Positions 18,453-27,365 of a stretch of DNA of 64,000 nt are shown piece by piece. A program made the position numbers and the translations under genes. This stretch comes from Streptomyces kronopolitis. GTDB lineage: Bacteria > Actinomycetota > Actinomycetes > Streptomycetales > Streptomycetaceae. The stretch covers positions 310,001 to 374,000 of the forward strand of contig NZ_BMND01000003.1 in NCBI RefSeq assembly GCF_014646275.1, given 5' to 3'. The notes under the pieces were generated by a model that was not told the origin of the DNA, ran no database searches, and saw nothing but the letters and a program-made list of their open reading frames with translations. Within the stretch, counting starts at the first letter, position 1. Every line of letters begins with the position of its first letter.

Positions 18453-18818
18453 ATGCCCACCGCGCAAACCGCACCGCCCGTCACCGCGTTCATGCTCATC
18501 AAGACCACCCCCGAGTGGCTCGCCATGACCCCCCGCGAACGGATGGACGCCTTCACCACCCAGGTCGTCCCCGCGATCAGGTCCAAAACGACCGGCGTCC
18601 GATCACGCTTCTACGACACGGAGTTCTACTCCACCCGCGTCACCGACGTCTGGGTCTGGGAAGCCGACGACCACGACGCCTACCAGCACCTCATCGACGC
18701 CCTCCGCGAAACCCCCTTCTGGGACCGCTACTTCGAGATCGTCGACCTCCTGGTAGGCACCGAGAACGGCTACGCCCGTACTTACGGCCTTGATCCTGTG
18801 GCCACGATCGCCACCTGA
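18453..18818 (+). CDS. Darcynin family protein
   Basis: A small 121-aa protein resembling the darcynin family, a uniform family of unknown function. Conserved features are [33 protein letters not shown], and [20 protein letters not shown]. The fold is probably a ferredoxin-like alpha/beta barrel similar to stress-responsive monooxygenase-like proteins; that is inference from the pattern. GAAGGAG lies 6 bp before ATG 18453. It sits behind the NmrA-like reductase in a two-gene unit, suggesting a joint role in handling a reactive metabolite. Confidence 0.8.
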   Translation: MPTAQTAPPVTAFMLIKTTPEWLAMTPRERMDAFTTQVVPAIRSKTTGVRSRFYDTEFYSTRVTDVWVWEADDHDAYQHLIDALRETPFWDRYFEIVDLLVGTENGYARTYGLDPVATIAT

Positions 18819-18835
18819 TCGTCCCGAGGGGGCGC

Positions 18836-18876
18836 GGCCGGTGCCCTCCGGCCCCAGAAGCCGGAGGGCACCGGCC
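18836..18876. terminator. Strong bidirectional terminator hairpin
   Basis: Perfect 17-bp stem (GGCCGGTGCCCTCCGGC) with a 7-nt loop. It lies between the darcynin-like gene and the convergent small membrane protein gene. Confidence 0.8.
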
Positions 18877-18909
18877 CCACAGGCACCCGAGAGCGGTCCA
18901 CCGCACGCG

Positions 18910-19083
18910 TCAGGAAGCGGCCCGGTCCTTCCGCCACCGGAGGAACAGGACCACCGCGGAGGCGATGGCCACCGTGCCCGTGCTGACGCTGAGGGCGACC
19001 TGCTTGCCGCCGTCGAAGGCGAAGCTGGTGGAGACATTGACGGCGACGGCGATGACGAGCACGAGCCAGAGCAGGGCCTTCAT
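18910..19083 (-). CDS. Small two-helix membrane protein
   Basis: A 57-aa protein with two predicted membrane helices: MKALLWLVLVIAVAVNVSTS and, after a short loop with FAFDGGKQ, the segment SVSTGTVAIASAVVLFLRW ending in a basic RKDR tail. ATG 19083 has AAGGAA upstream. Such short membrane proteins are common in Streptomyces and of unknown function. It is divergent from the sensor kinase gene and might be part of its signalling neighbourhood; nothing in the sequence proves this. Confidence 0.65.
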   Translation of the reverse strand: MKALLWLVLVIAVAVNVSTSFAFDGGKQVALSVSTGTVAIASAVVLFLRWRKDRAAS

Positions 19084-19256
19084 AGCGGTTCCTTCGGTAG
19101 GTGAGATCGAGCGGTGCGTTCCGATCACCAGATTGCCCGCCGCACCGGGAGGGATCGAGGGGGCGCTGTCCCGGAGGCGTGGTGGAGCGGGCTACACCAC
19201 AGGGCGGGTGGTCCGCACGACTACGGCGGGCCGGGCGCCCGCCTAATCTTGTGGTC

Positions 19257-20423
19257 ATGAGAGAGCGGCTGCGGCGGGAAGGGCGGGCCACGAGGCACCT
19301 GCTGAGGTCGGCCGGTCTTGCGCTGGCCTCCTCCCTGTTTCTCGCGGTACTGGTGTTCACCGCGGTGGCCACCGCCACGGTGATCGGGGCGGGTGTGCTG
19401 CCCGAGACCGTGCTGCTGCTCCGCAGGTTCGCCGGGATCACGCGTCACGAGGTCGAGAAGCGGACCGGTGAGGCGGTGCCGGAGTCGTATGTGCCGCTCA
19501 CCGGACCGCTGTCCGTGCGGGTGCGCAGCGCGCTCAAGGACCCCGGCACCTACCGAGACCTGCGCTGGCTCGCCGCGCACTTCCTCTACGGCCTGCTGCT
19601 GGCCTACGGCGCCGTCCTCCTGTGGATCGTCGGGCTGTGCGTCGACGGGGTGTGGTGCGCGGTGCTCGGTCGCCGGGCCGTCGTGCTGCCGTTGATCGGG
19701 CGTCTCGCGGACCGGGACGCGGCCTGGTCGCGCGCCCTGCTGGAACCTTCCGCGGACGCCCGGCGCAGCGACGAACTCGCCGAGCGGGTGGCGGAGTTGA
19801 CGGCTACCCGGGCCGGCGCGGTGGCCGCCCACGGTGCCGAACTGCGGCGCATCGAGCGAGATCTGCACGACGGCACGCAGGCCCGCCTGGTCGCGCTGTC
19901 GATGCGGGTGGGCCTGGCGAAGCGGGCCTACGACACCGACCCCGACGCGGCCCGCAAGCTGCTCGATGATGCCCAGGACCAGGTCGAGGAGGCGCTGACC
20001 GAGCTGCGGCACGTGGTGCGCGGGATCCATCCGCCGATCCTGACCGATCGCGGCCTGGTGGGCGCGGTACGGGCGCTCGCGGCCGGCAGCGGGCTGGAGG
20101 CGGAGGTGTGCGAGGACGGTGTCGAGGGAGGCGCGCGTGCTCCGGCGGCGGTCGAGGCGGCGGCGTACTTCGTCGTCGCGGAATCGCTGACCAACGCGGC
20201 CAAGCACAGCGGATCGCGCCGGGCGACCGTGGAACTCGTGCGGACCCGCCGCGCGTTGGAGATCACGGTACGTGACGAGGGCCGCGGTGGCGCCGAGGAG
20301 TCGGGCGGCAGCGGGCTGCTGGGGATGCGTCGCCGGGTGGCGGCGCTCGACGGGACCGTGCGGGTGACCAGCCCCGTCGGCGGCCCGACCGTGATCGAAG
20401 TGGAGCTGCCGTGCGTGTGGTGA
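19257..20423 (+). CDS. Sensor histidine kinase (HisKA_3 / NarL-type partner)
   Basis: A 388-aa membrane kinase. Membrane helices lie at about residues 15-40 and 100-130, with an extracytoplasmic loop between them (Streptomyces putative sensor domain type). The phospho-acceptor His is in RRIERDLHDGTQARLVALSM, the HisKA_3 H-box. The HATPase N-box is AESLTNAAKHSGSRRA, and the G-box is GGSGLLGMRRRVAAL. ATG 19257 is used; a GTG at 19251 is in frame. The stop overlaps the response regulator start by 13 bp, so the two form a coupled two-component system. The signal is not evident. Confidence 0.9.
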   Translation: MRERLRREGRATRHLLRSAGLALASSLFLAVLVFTAVATATVIGAGVLPETVLLLRRFAGITRHEVEKRTGEAVPESYVPLTGPLSVRVRSALKDPGTYRDLRWLAAHFLYGLLLAYGAVLLWIVGLCVDGVWCAVLGRRAVVLPLIGRLADRDAAWSRALLEPSADARRSDELAERVAELTATRAGAVAAHGAELRRIERDLHDGTQARLVALSMRVGLAKRAYDTDPDAARKLLDDAQDQVEEALTELRHVVRGIHPPILTDRGLVGAVRALAAGSGLEAEVCEDGVEGGARAPAAVEAAAYFVVAESLTNAAKHSGSRRATVELVRTRRALEITVRDEGRGGAEESGGSGLLGMRRRVAALDGTVRVTSPVGGPTVIEVELPCVW

Positions 20424-21064
20424 TCGCCGAGGACAATGCCCTGCTGCGGGAGGGGCTGGTGTTGCTGCTGACCTCCGCCGGGCACGAGGTGGCGGCGGTC
20501 GCGGCCGGCGGGCCCGAGGTGCTGCCCGCCCTCATGGAACACCGCCCGGACGTCGCGGTGCTGGACGTCCGGATGCCGCCCGGCTTCCGGGACGAGGGGC
20601 TTCGGGCGGCGCTCGCGGCGCGGGCCGAGATCCCCGGGCTGCCGGTGCTCGTGCTCTCGCAGTACGTCGAGGAGACCTACGCCGCCGAGCTGCTGGGCGG
20701 CGGCGCCGGCGGGGTGGGCTATCTGCTGAAGGACCGGGTCGGCCGGGTCGACGAGTTCCTGGACGCCCTGGAGCGGGTCGCGGCGGGCGGCACGGCGCTC
20801 GACCCCGAGGTGGTGGCGGAGCTGCTGGCACGGCGCCGTGACGACCCGCTGGACTCCCTCACCCCGCGCGAGCGCGAGGTGCTCGCGCTGATGGCAGAGG
20901 GGCGCGACAACACCACGATCGCCGCGCAGTTGGTGGTGACCGAGCGGGCGGTCAGCAAGCACATCGGCAATGTGTTCCAGAAGCTGGACCTGCCGCCGAG
21001 CGACAGCGGTCACCGCCGGGTGCTGGCCGTACTCGCCTACCTGAACAGGGGACTTCGGACGTGA
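20411..21064 (+). CDS. Response regulator, NarL/LuxR type
   Basis: A 217-aa response regulator partnered with the preceding kinase. The receiver has the acidic pair in VVIAEDNALLREG, the phospho-acceptor Asp52 in VAVLDVRMPP, and the conserved Lys in YLLKDRVG. The C-terminus holds a LuxR helix-turn-helix (LTPREREVLALMAEGRDN). Translation begins with GTG inside the end of the kinase gene. Targets are unknown; no ABC operon directly adjoins this pair. Confidence 0.92.
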   Translation: MRVVIAEDNALLREGLVLLLTSAGHEVAAVAAGGPEVLPALMEHRPDVAVLDVRMPPGFRDEGLRAALAARAEIPGLPVLVLSQYVEETYAAELLGGGAGGVGYLLKDRVGRVDEFLDALERVAAGGTALDPEVVAELLARRRDDPLDSLTPREREVLALMAEGRDNTTIAAQLVVTERAVSKHIGNVFQKLDLPPSDSGHRRVLAVLAYLNRGLRT

Positions 21065-21158
21065 AGGACCGTGGGATCTGTACGTCCTACGTTTAGTGCG
21101 TGGCCGAAGGGTCGAGTCCGTGGCTCCGGGTGGCCGTGCTTATCGACCCGCCGCACGG

Positions 21159-21896
21159 CTACCCGTGATCTGTCGGCGGGCGCCACTCGGCCACGAGTGT
21201 CGGGCCGGGGGCGATCTCCGTGAACCCGGCGTCGTGCACCACGGGGCGGCCGCTGCGGGTGAGTGCGTCCCATTCCGCGGGTGGTGCGGACCGTACGGAG
21301 AGGGGGAATCCGGCGGCGCGCCAGGCCGCTCGCTCCTCGGTGGAGAGTTCCCACCACGCCAGCTGTGCGGCGTGTCCGGCCTGGGCCATCTCCTTGCCCG
21401 CCGTCATCTCCAGCCCGGGGTTGAGCCACAGCACCGGGCGGCCGGGGGCGGGCGGGCCGGGGGGCTCGGGGTCGTCCAGCTCCGTGCCGGAGACCTGGAG
21501 GCGCGCCAGGTCCTTCGGCCAGCCGTCCAGCGGCACCGGCGGGAAGACCCGCACCTCGGCGCGGGCGCCGGTGACCGTGATGCCCGGCAGCGCGGCGGCG
21601 CGCCGCCACTCCGCGCCGCGCGCCCGGCGCACCACCTTCCGGATCCGGGCGTCCTGCCAGTCACGCACCGCGGCGGCCCATTCGCCGTCCCCGGTCGACC
21701 GCTCGTCCGAGAGCAGCACCAGCACCGCCCGCGCCGCGGTCTCCAGCGCGTCGGTCCGCGCCGGCGGGGCGTCCTTCTCGATGCGTGCGACGAGCGGCAG
21801 CACGAACTGCGGCGCCGCGTCCCGGTCGTGCGCGGCCTCGGTGAAGGGGCTGTCGGAGCTGTTGCCGGGCTGTCCGGCGGTCTCGGTGCTGGTCAC
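21159..21896 (-). CDS. PTH2-like peptidyl-tRNA hydrolase family protein
   Basis: A 245-aa protein with the PTH2-like motif EMTAGKEMAQAGHAAQLAWW in its C-terminal half. In canonical PTH2 enzymes the region around the Lys and the Ala-Gln-x-x-His-Ala block forms the active site for hydrolysing peptidyl-tRNA. Here it follows an actinobacterial N-terminal part of about 150 residues beginning FVLPLVARIEKDAPPARTDA, roughly doubling the normal PTH2 length of 115-120 aa. A second, Pth1-type hydrolase is normally present elsewhere in actinobacteria. Activity is therefore plausible but unproven. Confidence 0.7.
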   Translation of the reverse strand: MTSTETAGQPGNSSDSPFTEAAHDRDAAPQFVLPLVARIEKDAPPARTDALETAARAVLVLLSDERSTGDGEWAAAVRDWQDARIRKVVRRARGAEWRRAAALPGITVTGARAEVRVFPPVPLDGWPKDLARLQVSGTELDDPEPPGPPAPGRPVLWLNPGLEMTAGKEMAQAGHAAQLAWWELSTEERAAWRAAGFPLSVRSAPPAEWDALTRSGRPVVHDAGFTEIAPGPTLVAEWRPPTDHG

Positions 21897-22264
21897 CCGA
21901 ACAGTCTGCCAGCCGCCACCGACAGCGGCCCCGGCCGCGGCTCCCGCCGGAGGTCCGCCGGTCGCCGCGCCCTGGCCGTAGGCCCTGCTGCCCGCCCGAG
22001 CCGGAGTGCCCGCACAGGCCGTGGGTCCTGCCGCCTGCCCGAGCCGGAGTGCCCGCTCCGGCCATGGGCCCTGTCGCCCGCCCCGGCCGGAGCGGGTGCC
22101 TCCGGTAGGCGCAGCGCGTCAACTCCGGCCGCCCCACGCGGGGTTGTGACACGCGGGAACGGGGCAGCGGGCGTCCCCGCGCGGGTGTCGGACGTCCGGA
22201 TTGGCTACCGTCGGGCGATGGGGCGGCATCGGCCGCGCGGGGAACGACGGAGGCGGAGGGGCGC
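21897..22264. repeat. Intergenic region with an imperfect 43-bp direct repeat
   Basis: About 370 bp between the divergent PTH2-like and ABC ATPase genes. Copies beginning GCCCGAGCCGGAGTGCCCGC occur at 21994 and 22037, and a diverged third copy follows near 22076. No gene is supported; frames here are shadows with poor codon bias. Confidence 0.45.
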
Positions 22265-23254
22265 ATGAGGCTGGACGGGGTGGGGCGGCGCTACGGGGTG
22301 CGGGGGCCCTGGGTGCTGCGGGAGGTGCGGCTCGACGTGCCCGCCGGGGCACTGCTGCGCATCGAGGGGGCCAACGGCAGCGGGAAGTCCACCCTGCTGC
22401 GGCTGCTGGCCGGGATCGACCGGCCCAGCACCGGACGGATCACCGGCCGCCCGCGCAGCGCCTACGTGCCCGAACGGTTCCCCGGCGCCCTGCCCTTCAC
22501 CGCCGCCGGCTACCTCACCCACCTCGCCCGCATCCGCGGCCTGCGCGGCCCCGAAGCGGGCCGCCGCGCCACCGAGTGGCTCGAACGCTTCGGGGCGGCC
22601 GGGCACGCGCGCACCCCGATGGCCGAGCTGTCCAAGGGGACGAGCCAGAAGGTCGCGGTGGCCCAGGCGCTGCTCGCCGAGCCCGCGCTCCTGGTGCTGG
22701 ACGAGGCCTGGACGGGGCTGGACCACGGCGCGCGCGAGGTGCTCGACCGGGCCGTGGCCGAACGGGTCGCCGACGGCGGCACCGTCGTGTTCGTCGACCA
22801 TGACCCGCGACGGCTGGCGGGCGCGGCCGACGCCCACTACCGGGTGGATGACGGGCGGTTGCTCCCCCGGGACACGCACCTCCCGACGGCGGACCCGGGG
22901 ACCGCGACCGGCCCCAGGGTGACCATCGAGGCCGAGGGCCCACCGGGCAGCGCGCCGCCCGCCGGAACCGACCAGGCACTCGCCGGAGCGCCCCCGCTGC
23001 CCGCCGTCACACGGAGCGCGCCGGGACCGGACGGTACGACGCTGCTCACGGTCCCGGCGGCGCACTCCGACGCCGTGCTGCGCGCGCTGCTCACCGCACG
23101 CCCGCCCTGGCACATCCGCGCGGTCACCACCGCCCCGGGAGCGGACGGGGCCGACGGCCCCGCGGACACCGGAGCCCACGACACCGCAGAACACCCCACT
23201 GCCGCCCCCACTCCCACTCCCGCCCCCGCACCCGACGAGGCGCCCCTCCCGTGA
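22265..23254 (+). CDS. ABC transporter ATP-binding protein
   Basis: A 329-aa ABC ATPase. Walker A is GANGSGKST, the signature region is LSKGTSQKVAVAQALL (a variant of LSGGQ), and Walker B is LLVLDEAWTGLD, followed by the H-loop VFVDHDP. After residue 220 comes an unusual C-terminal extension of about 100 residues, rich in Pro, Thr and Ala, that ends TPTPAPAPDEAPLP. The stop overlaps the start of the membrane-protein gene by 4 bp (GTGA). The pair forms a minimal transporter; an exporter of a toxic or signalling compound is likely but the substrate is unknown. Confidence 0.88.
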   Translation: MRLDGVGRRYGVRGPWVLREVRLDVPAGALLRIEGANGSGKSTLLRLLAGIDRPSTGRITGRPRSAYVPERFPGALPFTAAGYLTHLARIRGLRGPEAGRRATEWLERFGAAGHARTPMAELSKGTSQKVAVAQALLAEPALLVLDEAWTGLDHGAREVLDRAVAERVADGGTVVFVDHDPRRLAGAADAHYRVDDGRLLPRDTHLPTADPGTATGPRVTIEAEGPPGSAPPAGTDQALAGAPPLPAVTRSAPGPDGTTLLTVPAAHSDAVLRALLTARPPWHIRAVTTAPGADGADGPADTGAHDTAEHPTAAPTPTPAPAPDEAPLP

Positions 23255-23919
23255 ACGCCCTCCTCCGCTATCAGACGGCCCTGCTCATCGGCTCGCACCG
23301 CGCGCTGCCGCCGGTCATCCTCTACGCCGCCTGGCTGGCGATCGGGGTGCAGGGCGGCGGCCCGCTCCTGAGCACGTTCGGCTACGCCGCCGGCGCCCTG
23401 GTGCCGGTCGCCGCCTGGCTGACCCGGATCTGTGTCACCAACGAGCCGCCGGCCGCCCGTAGTTGCGTGGCCTCGGCCGCAGGCCCCGGACGGGCGCACC
23501 TCGCCGCCGTGCTCACCGCGGCCGGCACCGCGCTGGTGCTCGCGCTGCCCGGGGTGCTGCTGGTCACGCTGCTGTCCGACCCGCGCTCCAACGACCATCG
23601 GGTGGCCGTCCCGGTCCTGCCCGCGGCCGTCGCCGGGTTGCTCACGGCGCTGACCTGCCTGCTCATGGGCATCGCGATCGGCGCGCTGAGCAGCTGGCCG
23701 GTGCTGCGCAGCGCCGCCTGGGGCGTTCCGGCGAGCCTGACCGCCGCGCTGCTGCTGCTCGTTCTGGGCGCCTCGCCCGTCAACGCCGCCCTCTCGGGCA
23801 TGATCACCGGCTCCGCCCGCGGCACGGTCCACACCCCCTGGCTGCCGCTCGCCGCCACGCTCCTGCTCGCGGCGGCCGCCACCGCCGCCGCCTGCGCCCT
23901 CACGTCACGCCGCAGCTGA
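23251..23919 (+). CDS. ABC transporter membrane protein
   Basis: A 222-aa integral membrane protein with about six hydrophobic segments (for example PPVILYAAWLAIGVQ, VLTAAGTALVLALPGVLLVT and LPLAATLLLAAAATAAACA). There is no recognised permease motif. GTG start overlaps the ATPase gene, so it is the membrane half of that ABC system. It is convergent with the ZapE-type ATPase gene. Confidence 0.82.
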   Translation: MNALLRYQTALLIGSHRALPPVILYAAWLAIGVQGGGPLLSTFGYAAGALVPVAAWLTRICVTNEPPAARSCVASAAGPGRAHLAAVLTAAGTALVLALPGVLLVTLLSDPRSNDHRVAVPVLPAAVAGLLTALTCLLMGIAIGALSSWPVLRSAAWGVPASLTAALLLLVLGASPVNAALSGMITGSARGTVHTPWLPLAATLLLAAAATAAACALTSRRS

Positions 23920-24030
23920 ACGAGGGGGATCGCGGGGTGGGTTCGGGGGTGGGGGAGCAGCCCTGCTCAACCGTCAGCCGGGGGGAACACTCGCCCCGCC
24001 CAACCCCCAACCCCCAGCCCCCTCACCCGC

Positions 24031-25149
24031 CTACCGCGACCCCTCCGCCACCAGTGCCCCCGCGTCGCGGGCCAGGGCCGTCAGGCGGGAGATCGCCCGG
24101 AAGTACTTCTTGCGGTAGCCGCCGCGCAGCATCTCCTCGCTGAACAGCTCGTCGAAGGCCTTGCCGGAGGTCAGCACCGGGACCTCGCGGTCGTAGAGCC
24201 GGTCCGCGAGGACGACCAGGCGCAGCGCCGTGGACTGGTCGGGCACCGCCTGGACGTCGGTGAGGCAGACCGCTTCGATGCCGTCGCACATCGCGCCGTA
24301 GCGGCTGGGGTGCACCGTGGACAGATGCTCCAGCAGGGAGGGGAAGTCGTCGAGCGAGGCACCGGGCGTGCGGTACGCCGTACGGGTGACCGTCTCGTCG
24401 TCGTACGGGGCGGGCGCCTCGGGCAGTCCGCGGTGGCGGTAGTCCTCGCCGTCGATGCGCAGCGGACGGAACTGGGCGCTCAGGCCCTGGATCTCGCGCA
24501 GGAAGTCGGCGGCGGCGAAGCGGCCCTCGCCGAGCTTGCCGGGCAGTGTGTTGGACGTGGCGGCCAGTGCCACACCGGCGTCCACCAGCTTGCCGAGCAG
24601 GGTGGAGACCAGGACGGTGTCGCCGGGGTCGTCCAGCTCGAACTCGTCGATGCACAGCAGCCGGTGCTCGCCGAGCGTGCGCACGGTCTGCTGGAAGCCG
24701 AGCGCGCCGACCAGGTTCGTCAGCTCGACGAAGGTGCCGAAGGCCTTGCGCTCCGCCGGGGCGGGCGTGGCGTGCCACAGGGAGGCGAGCAGATGGGTCT
24801 TGCCGACGCCGTAGCCGCCGTCCAGATAGACGCCGCGCGGGCCGGTGGGGGCCGCCGGCTTCCTGGAGAACCAGCGCCGCTTCCCGCCGCCCGCCGGGGC
24901 GCCGATGCCGTCGGCGAAGTCGCTCAGGACCTGGACGGCCTCGGACTGGCTGGGCTGCTTCGGGTCCGGGAGGTAGGTGTCGAAGCGGGCGCCCTGGAAG
25001 CGCGGCGGCGGCACCATCTCGGCCACCAGGCGGTCGGCCGGGACATGCGGGGCGCGGGCGGTCAGCGCGGCAGGGGTCGCGTCGTCACCGCCGGCCGGGG
25101 GACCGGCTGTCGGGTCGGGCTGCGCGGAGGAGGGCTGGGAAGATGACAC
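24031..25149 (-). CDS. zapE: AFG1/ZapE family ATPase
   Basis: A 372-aa P-loop ATPase. Walker A is LDGGYGVGKTHLLASLW and Walker B is LLCIDEFELDDPGDT, both family hallmarks. The N-terminal motif VPPPRFQGARFDTYLPDPKQ (residues about 45-65) is also typical. In E. coli ZapE acts on the division ring, and in mitochondria AFG1/LACE1 affects protein turnover. The Streptomyces role is unstudied. The N-terminal 40 residues are disordered. It is divergent from the RibD-like reductase gene with only 67 bp between, so the promoters overlap. Confidence 0.9.
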   Translation of the reverse strand: MSSSQPSSAQPDPTAGPPAGGDDATPAALTARAPHVPADRLVAEMVPPPRFQGARFDTYLPDPKQPSQSEAVQVLSDFADGIGAPAGGGKRRWFSRKPAAPTGPRGVYLDGGYGVGKTHLLASLWHATPAPAERKAFGTFVELTNLVGALGFQQTVRTLGEHRLLCIDEFELDDPGDTVLVSTLLGKLVDAGVALAATSNTLPGKLGEGRFAAADFLREIQGLSAQFRPLRIDGEDYRHRGLPEAPAPYDDETVTRTAYRTPGASLDDFPSLLEHLSTVHPSRYGAMCDGIEAVCLTDVQAVPDQSTALRLVVLADRLYDREVPVLTSGKAFDELFSEEMLRGGYRKKYFRAISRLTALARDAGALVAEGSR

Positions 25150-25216
25150 AGCCGTCCAGCCTATCTCCTGTGCGGTGGCCGCCGGTCCGGTGAGCGAGGC
25201 ATGTCACACTGCCGCC

Positions 25217-26038
25217 ATGCGACGCCTGTTCCCCCTCCCCGCCCCGCCCGCACCGACCCCCGACACCGCTCCCGCCGACGCGGCGGCCGGCCCGGTGGAC
25301 CGGCAGTGGACGGTGGACGAGCTGGCGGAGGCCTACGCGTATCCGGCGGCGGACCACCCGTTGCGTGCGGGGCGCCCCGGCTGGCTGCGCGCGAACATGG
25401 TGTCCTCCCTGGACGGGGCGGCCCATCACGAGGGCCGCTCGCAGCCGCTCTCCGGGCAGGCCGACATGCGGATCTTCGGGGTGCTGCGGGGGCTCGCGGA
25501 CGCCGTGGTGGTGGGGGCGCAGACGGTGCGCCAGGAGGGCTACCGCCCGGCCCGCGCCCGGGAGGTGTTCGCCGCCCGCCGGGCCGCCGCCGGCCAGGGC
25601 CCGGCCCCGGCCATCGCCGTGGTCAGCGCCGGTCTGGCGCTGGACTTCACGCTGCCCCTGTTCACCGAGCCGCTGGCGCCCACCCTCGTACTGACCGGCG
25701 CCGGCGCCCCCGCGGACCGGGTGGCGGCGGCCCGGGCGGCCGGCGTCGAGGTGCTGTTCGCCGGGGAGGGCGCGGGCGTCGACCCGGCGCGGGTGGCCGG
25801 GGCGCTGGCCGGGCGGGGGCACACCCGGCTGCTGACGGAGGGCGGGCCCAGGCTGCTGGGGCAGTTCGCCGCGGCCGGGGCGCTGGACGAGATGTGCCTC
25901 TCGCTCGCCCCGGTGGTGGCCGTGGGGGATGCTCAGAGGATCATGAACGGTCCGGCCGTCCCGGTTCCGAAGCGGTTCGCCCTGGCGTCGGTGTTGGAGG
26001 AGGAGGGATTCCTGTTCACCCGCTACCGCCGGGCGTGA
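25217..26038 (+). CDS. RibD C-terminal domain (pyrimidine reductase family) protein
   Basis: A 273-aa protein with the dihydrofolate-reductase-like fold of riboflavin pyrimidine reductases. Typical blocks are WLRANMVSSLDGAAHHEGRS, ADAVVVGAQTVRQEGYRPAR, and LLTEGGPRLLGQFAAAGALD. These bind NADPH and the ribosylaminopyrimidine in RibD. No deaminase domain is fused and no rib genes are adjacent, so it may be a stand-alone reductase with another substrate. ATG 25217 follows the short gap from zapE. A small terminator-like hairpin follows the stop. Confidence 0.85.
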   Translation: MRRLFPLPAPPAPTPDTAPADAAAGPVDRQWTVDELAEAYAYPAADHPLRAGRPGWLRANMVSSLDGAAHHEGRSQPLSGQADMRIFGVLRGLADAVVVGAQTVRQEGYRPARAREVFAARRAAAGQGPAPAIAVVSAGLALDFTLPLFTEPLAPTLVLTGAGAPADRVAAARAAGVEVLFAGEGAGVDPARVAGALAGRGHTRLLTEGGPRLLGQFAAAGALDEMCLSLAPVVAVGDAQRIMNGPAVPVPKRFALASVLEEEGFLFTRYRRA

Positions 26039-26043
26039 CAAAC

Positions 26044-26064
26044 AGCGGAATTACCTGTTCCGCT
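26044..26064. terminator. Small terminator-like hairpin
   Basis: 7-bp stem AGCGGAA / TTCCGCT with a 7-nt loop, 5 bp after the stop of the RibD-like gene. Confidence 0.45.
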
Positions 26065-26177
26065 TAGCTTCCGTTGGGCACACTAAAAGCCAGCAGGCCC
26101 CGTGTGGCGACGGGGCAGGATGGTTTCTGTGGGGCACCGTGCGATGCGGTGTCCCGAGGAGAAGAAGGGCGTCCGTC

Positions 26178-26675
26178 GTGTTCACGAGCGTATTGATGAT
26201 CGAGAAGCCTCTGACGCCTGCCGACGTGGAGTTCGTGACCACGCTGCACGGCGACGACCGGATCTCGTTCGTCGTGCTCATGCAGCCGCGCGGCAAGCAG
26301 GACGTGCTGCTGCGGGCCATCGACGACGTCGCCCTCGGCGAGTTCGACGACGCCGTACGGGAGGGCGAGGAGCCGGGCGGCGAGCGGGCGGAGGCACCCG
26401 CCGAGGTGGCCCTCGCGCACACCCTGGGGGCCCTGCGCGCCACGGGGGCCGAGGCGGTCGGCCAGGTGGTCGAGGACCACCCGCTGGACCTGCTGCGGTC
26501 CATCGTCGAGGAGACCGGGGCGGACGAGGTGATCGTGCTGACCACCCCGCACTTCGTCGAGGAGTTCTTCCACCGCGACTGGGCCTCCCGTGCCCGCCAC
26601 ATGGTCGGCGTCCCGGTCCTCAAGCTCTTCTCGCACGCGGCGGACGACCAGCCCCAGGGCTCCCCCGGGAACTGA
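26178..26675 (+). CDS. Universal-stress-like conserved actinobacterial protein
   Basis: A 165-aa protein, often mislabelled indole-3-glycerol phosphate synthase in streptomycete genomes. It reads FVTTLHGDDRISFVVLMQPR at the start and GADEVIVLTTPHFVEEFFHRDWASRARH near the end. The latter resembles the C-terminal nucleotide-binding part of USP-type folds. GTG 26178 has GAAGAAGGG 8 bp upstream. No enzyme motif is visible. A regulatory or nucleotide-sensing role is only inference. Confidence 0.7.
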   Translation: MFTSVLMIEKPLTPADVEFVTTLHGDDRISFVVLMQPRGKQDVLLRAIDDVALGEFDDAVREGEEPGGERAEAPAEVALAHTLGALRATGAEAVGQVVEDHPLDLLRSIVEETGADEVIVLTTPHFVEEFFHRDWASRARHMVGVPVLKLFSHAADDQPQGSPGN

Positions 26676-26684
26676 GCGGCGGGA

Positions 26685-27365
26685 TCAGGGGCGGACGCCG
26701 CTCCGCAGCCGGCCGTCCCGCACCTCGGCGACCTCGTCGGCCGCGTCCAGAAGCGCCCGGTCGTGGGTGACCAGCACCGTCGCCGTCGCGCGCTGATGGG
26801 TGAGGGTGAGCAGCAGATCGAGCACCGCGGCGCCCCGCTCGCGGTCCAGGGCGCTGGTCGGCTCGTCCACCAGCAGCACCGCCGGCTCGTTCATCAGCGC
26901 CCGGGCGATGTTGACCCGCTGCCGCTGGCCGCCCGACAGCTGGTGCGGCCGCCGCCCGGCCAGCCGCTCCAGGCCGACCGCGGCCAGCAGCTCCCGCGCC
27001 CGGCCGCGGGCCGCGCGGGGCGAGCGGCCGTCCAGATGGGCCATCACCTGGAGCTGCTCGGCTGCGGTCAGCGACGGGAGCAGGTTCGGCTGCTGGAAGA
27101 CCGTGCCGACGGTGGTGCGGCGCAGCGCCGTCAGCTCCGCGCGGCCGAGCCCGGTGGTGTCCGTGCCGTCGAGCACCACCCGTCCGCGCTCCGGGCGGAT
27201 CAGCGTGGCGGCGACCGCCAGCAGGCTGGACTTGCCGGAGCCGGACGGGCCGATCACCGCCGTCAGGCAGCCGGGCGCCACGGTCAGCGAGACCTCGTCC
27301 AGCGCGGTCAGGCGGGCGTCGCCGTCGGGGTAGGTGAGGGTGACATCGGTCAGTTCGAGGCTCAT
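26685..27365 (-). CDS. ABC transporter ATP-binding protein (MacB/LolD type)
   Basis: A 226-aa ABC ATPase. Walker A is IGPSGSGKSSLLAV, the Q-loop is VFQQPNLLPSLTA, the signature is QLSGGQRQRVNIARAL, and Walker B is LLVDEPTSALD. These are hallmarks of the ATPases that pair with FtsX-type permeases. ATG 27365 overlaps the permease stop by 4 bp. Together with the permease it probably extrudes an envelope-active compound. The divergent two-component genes are the likely controller. Confidence 0.93.
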   Translation of the reverse strand: MSLELTDVTLTYPDGDARLTALDEVSLTVAPGCLTAVIGPSGSGKSSLLAVAATLIRPERGRVVLDGTDTTGLGRAELTALRRTTVGTVFQQPNLLPSLTAAEQLQVMAHLDGRSPRAARGRARELLAAVGLERLAGRRPHQLSGGQRQRVNIARALMNEPAVLLVDEPTSALDRERGAAVLDLLLTLTHQRATATVLVTHDRALLDAADEVAEVRDGRLRSGVRP

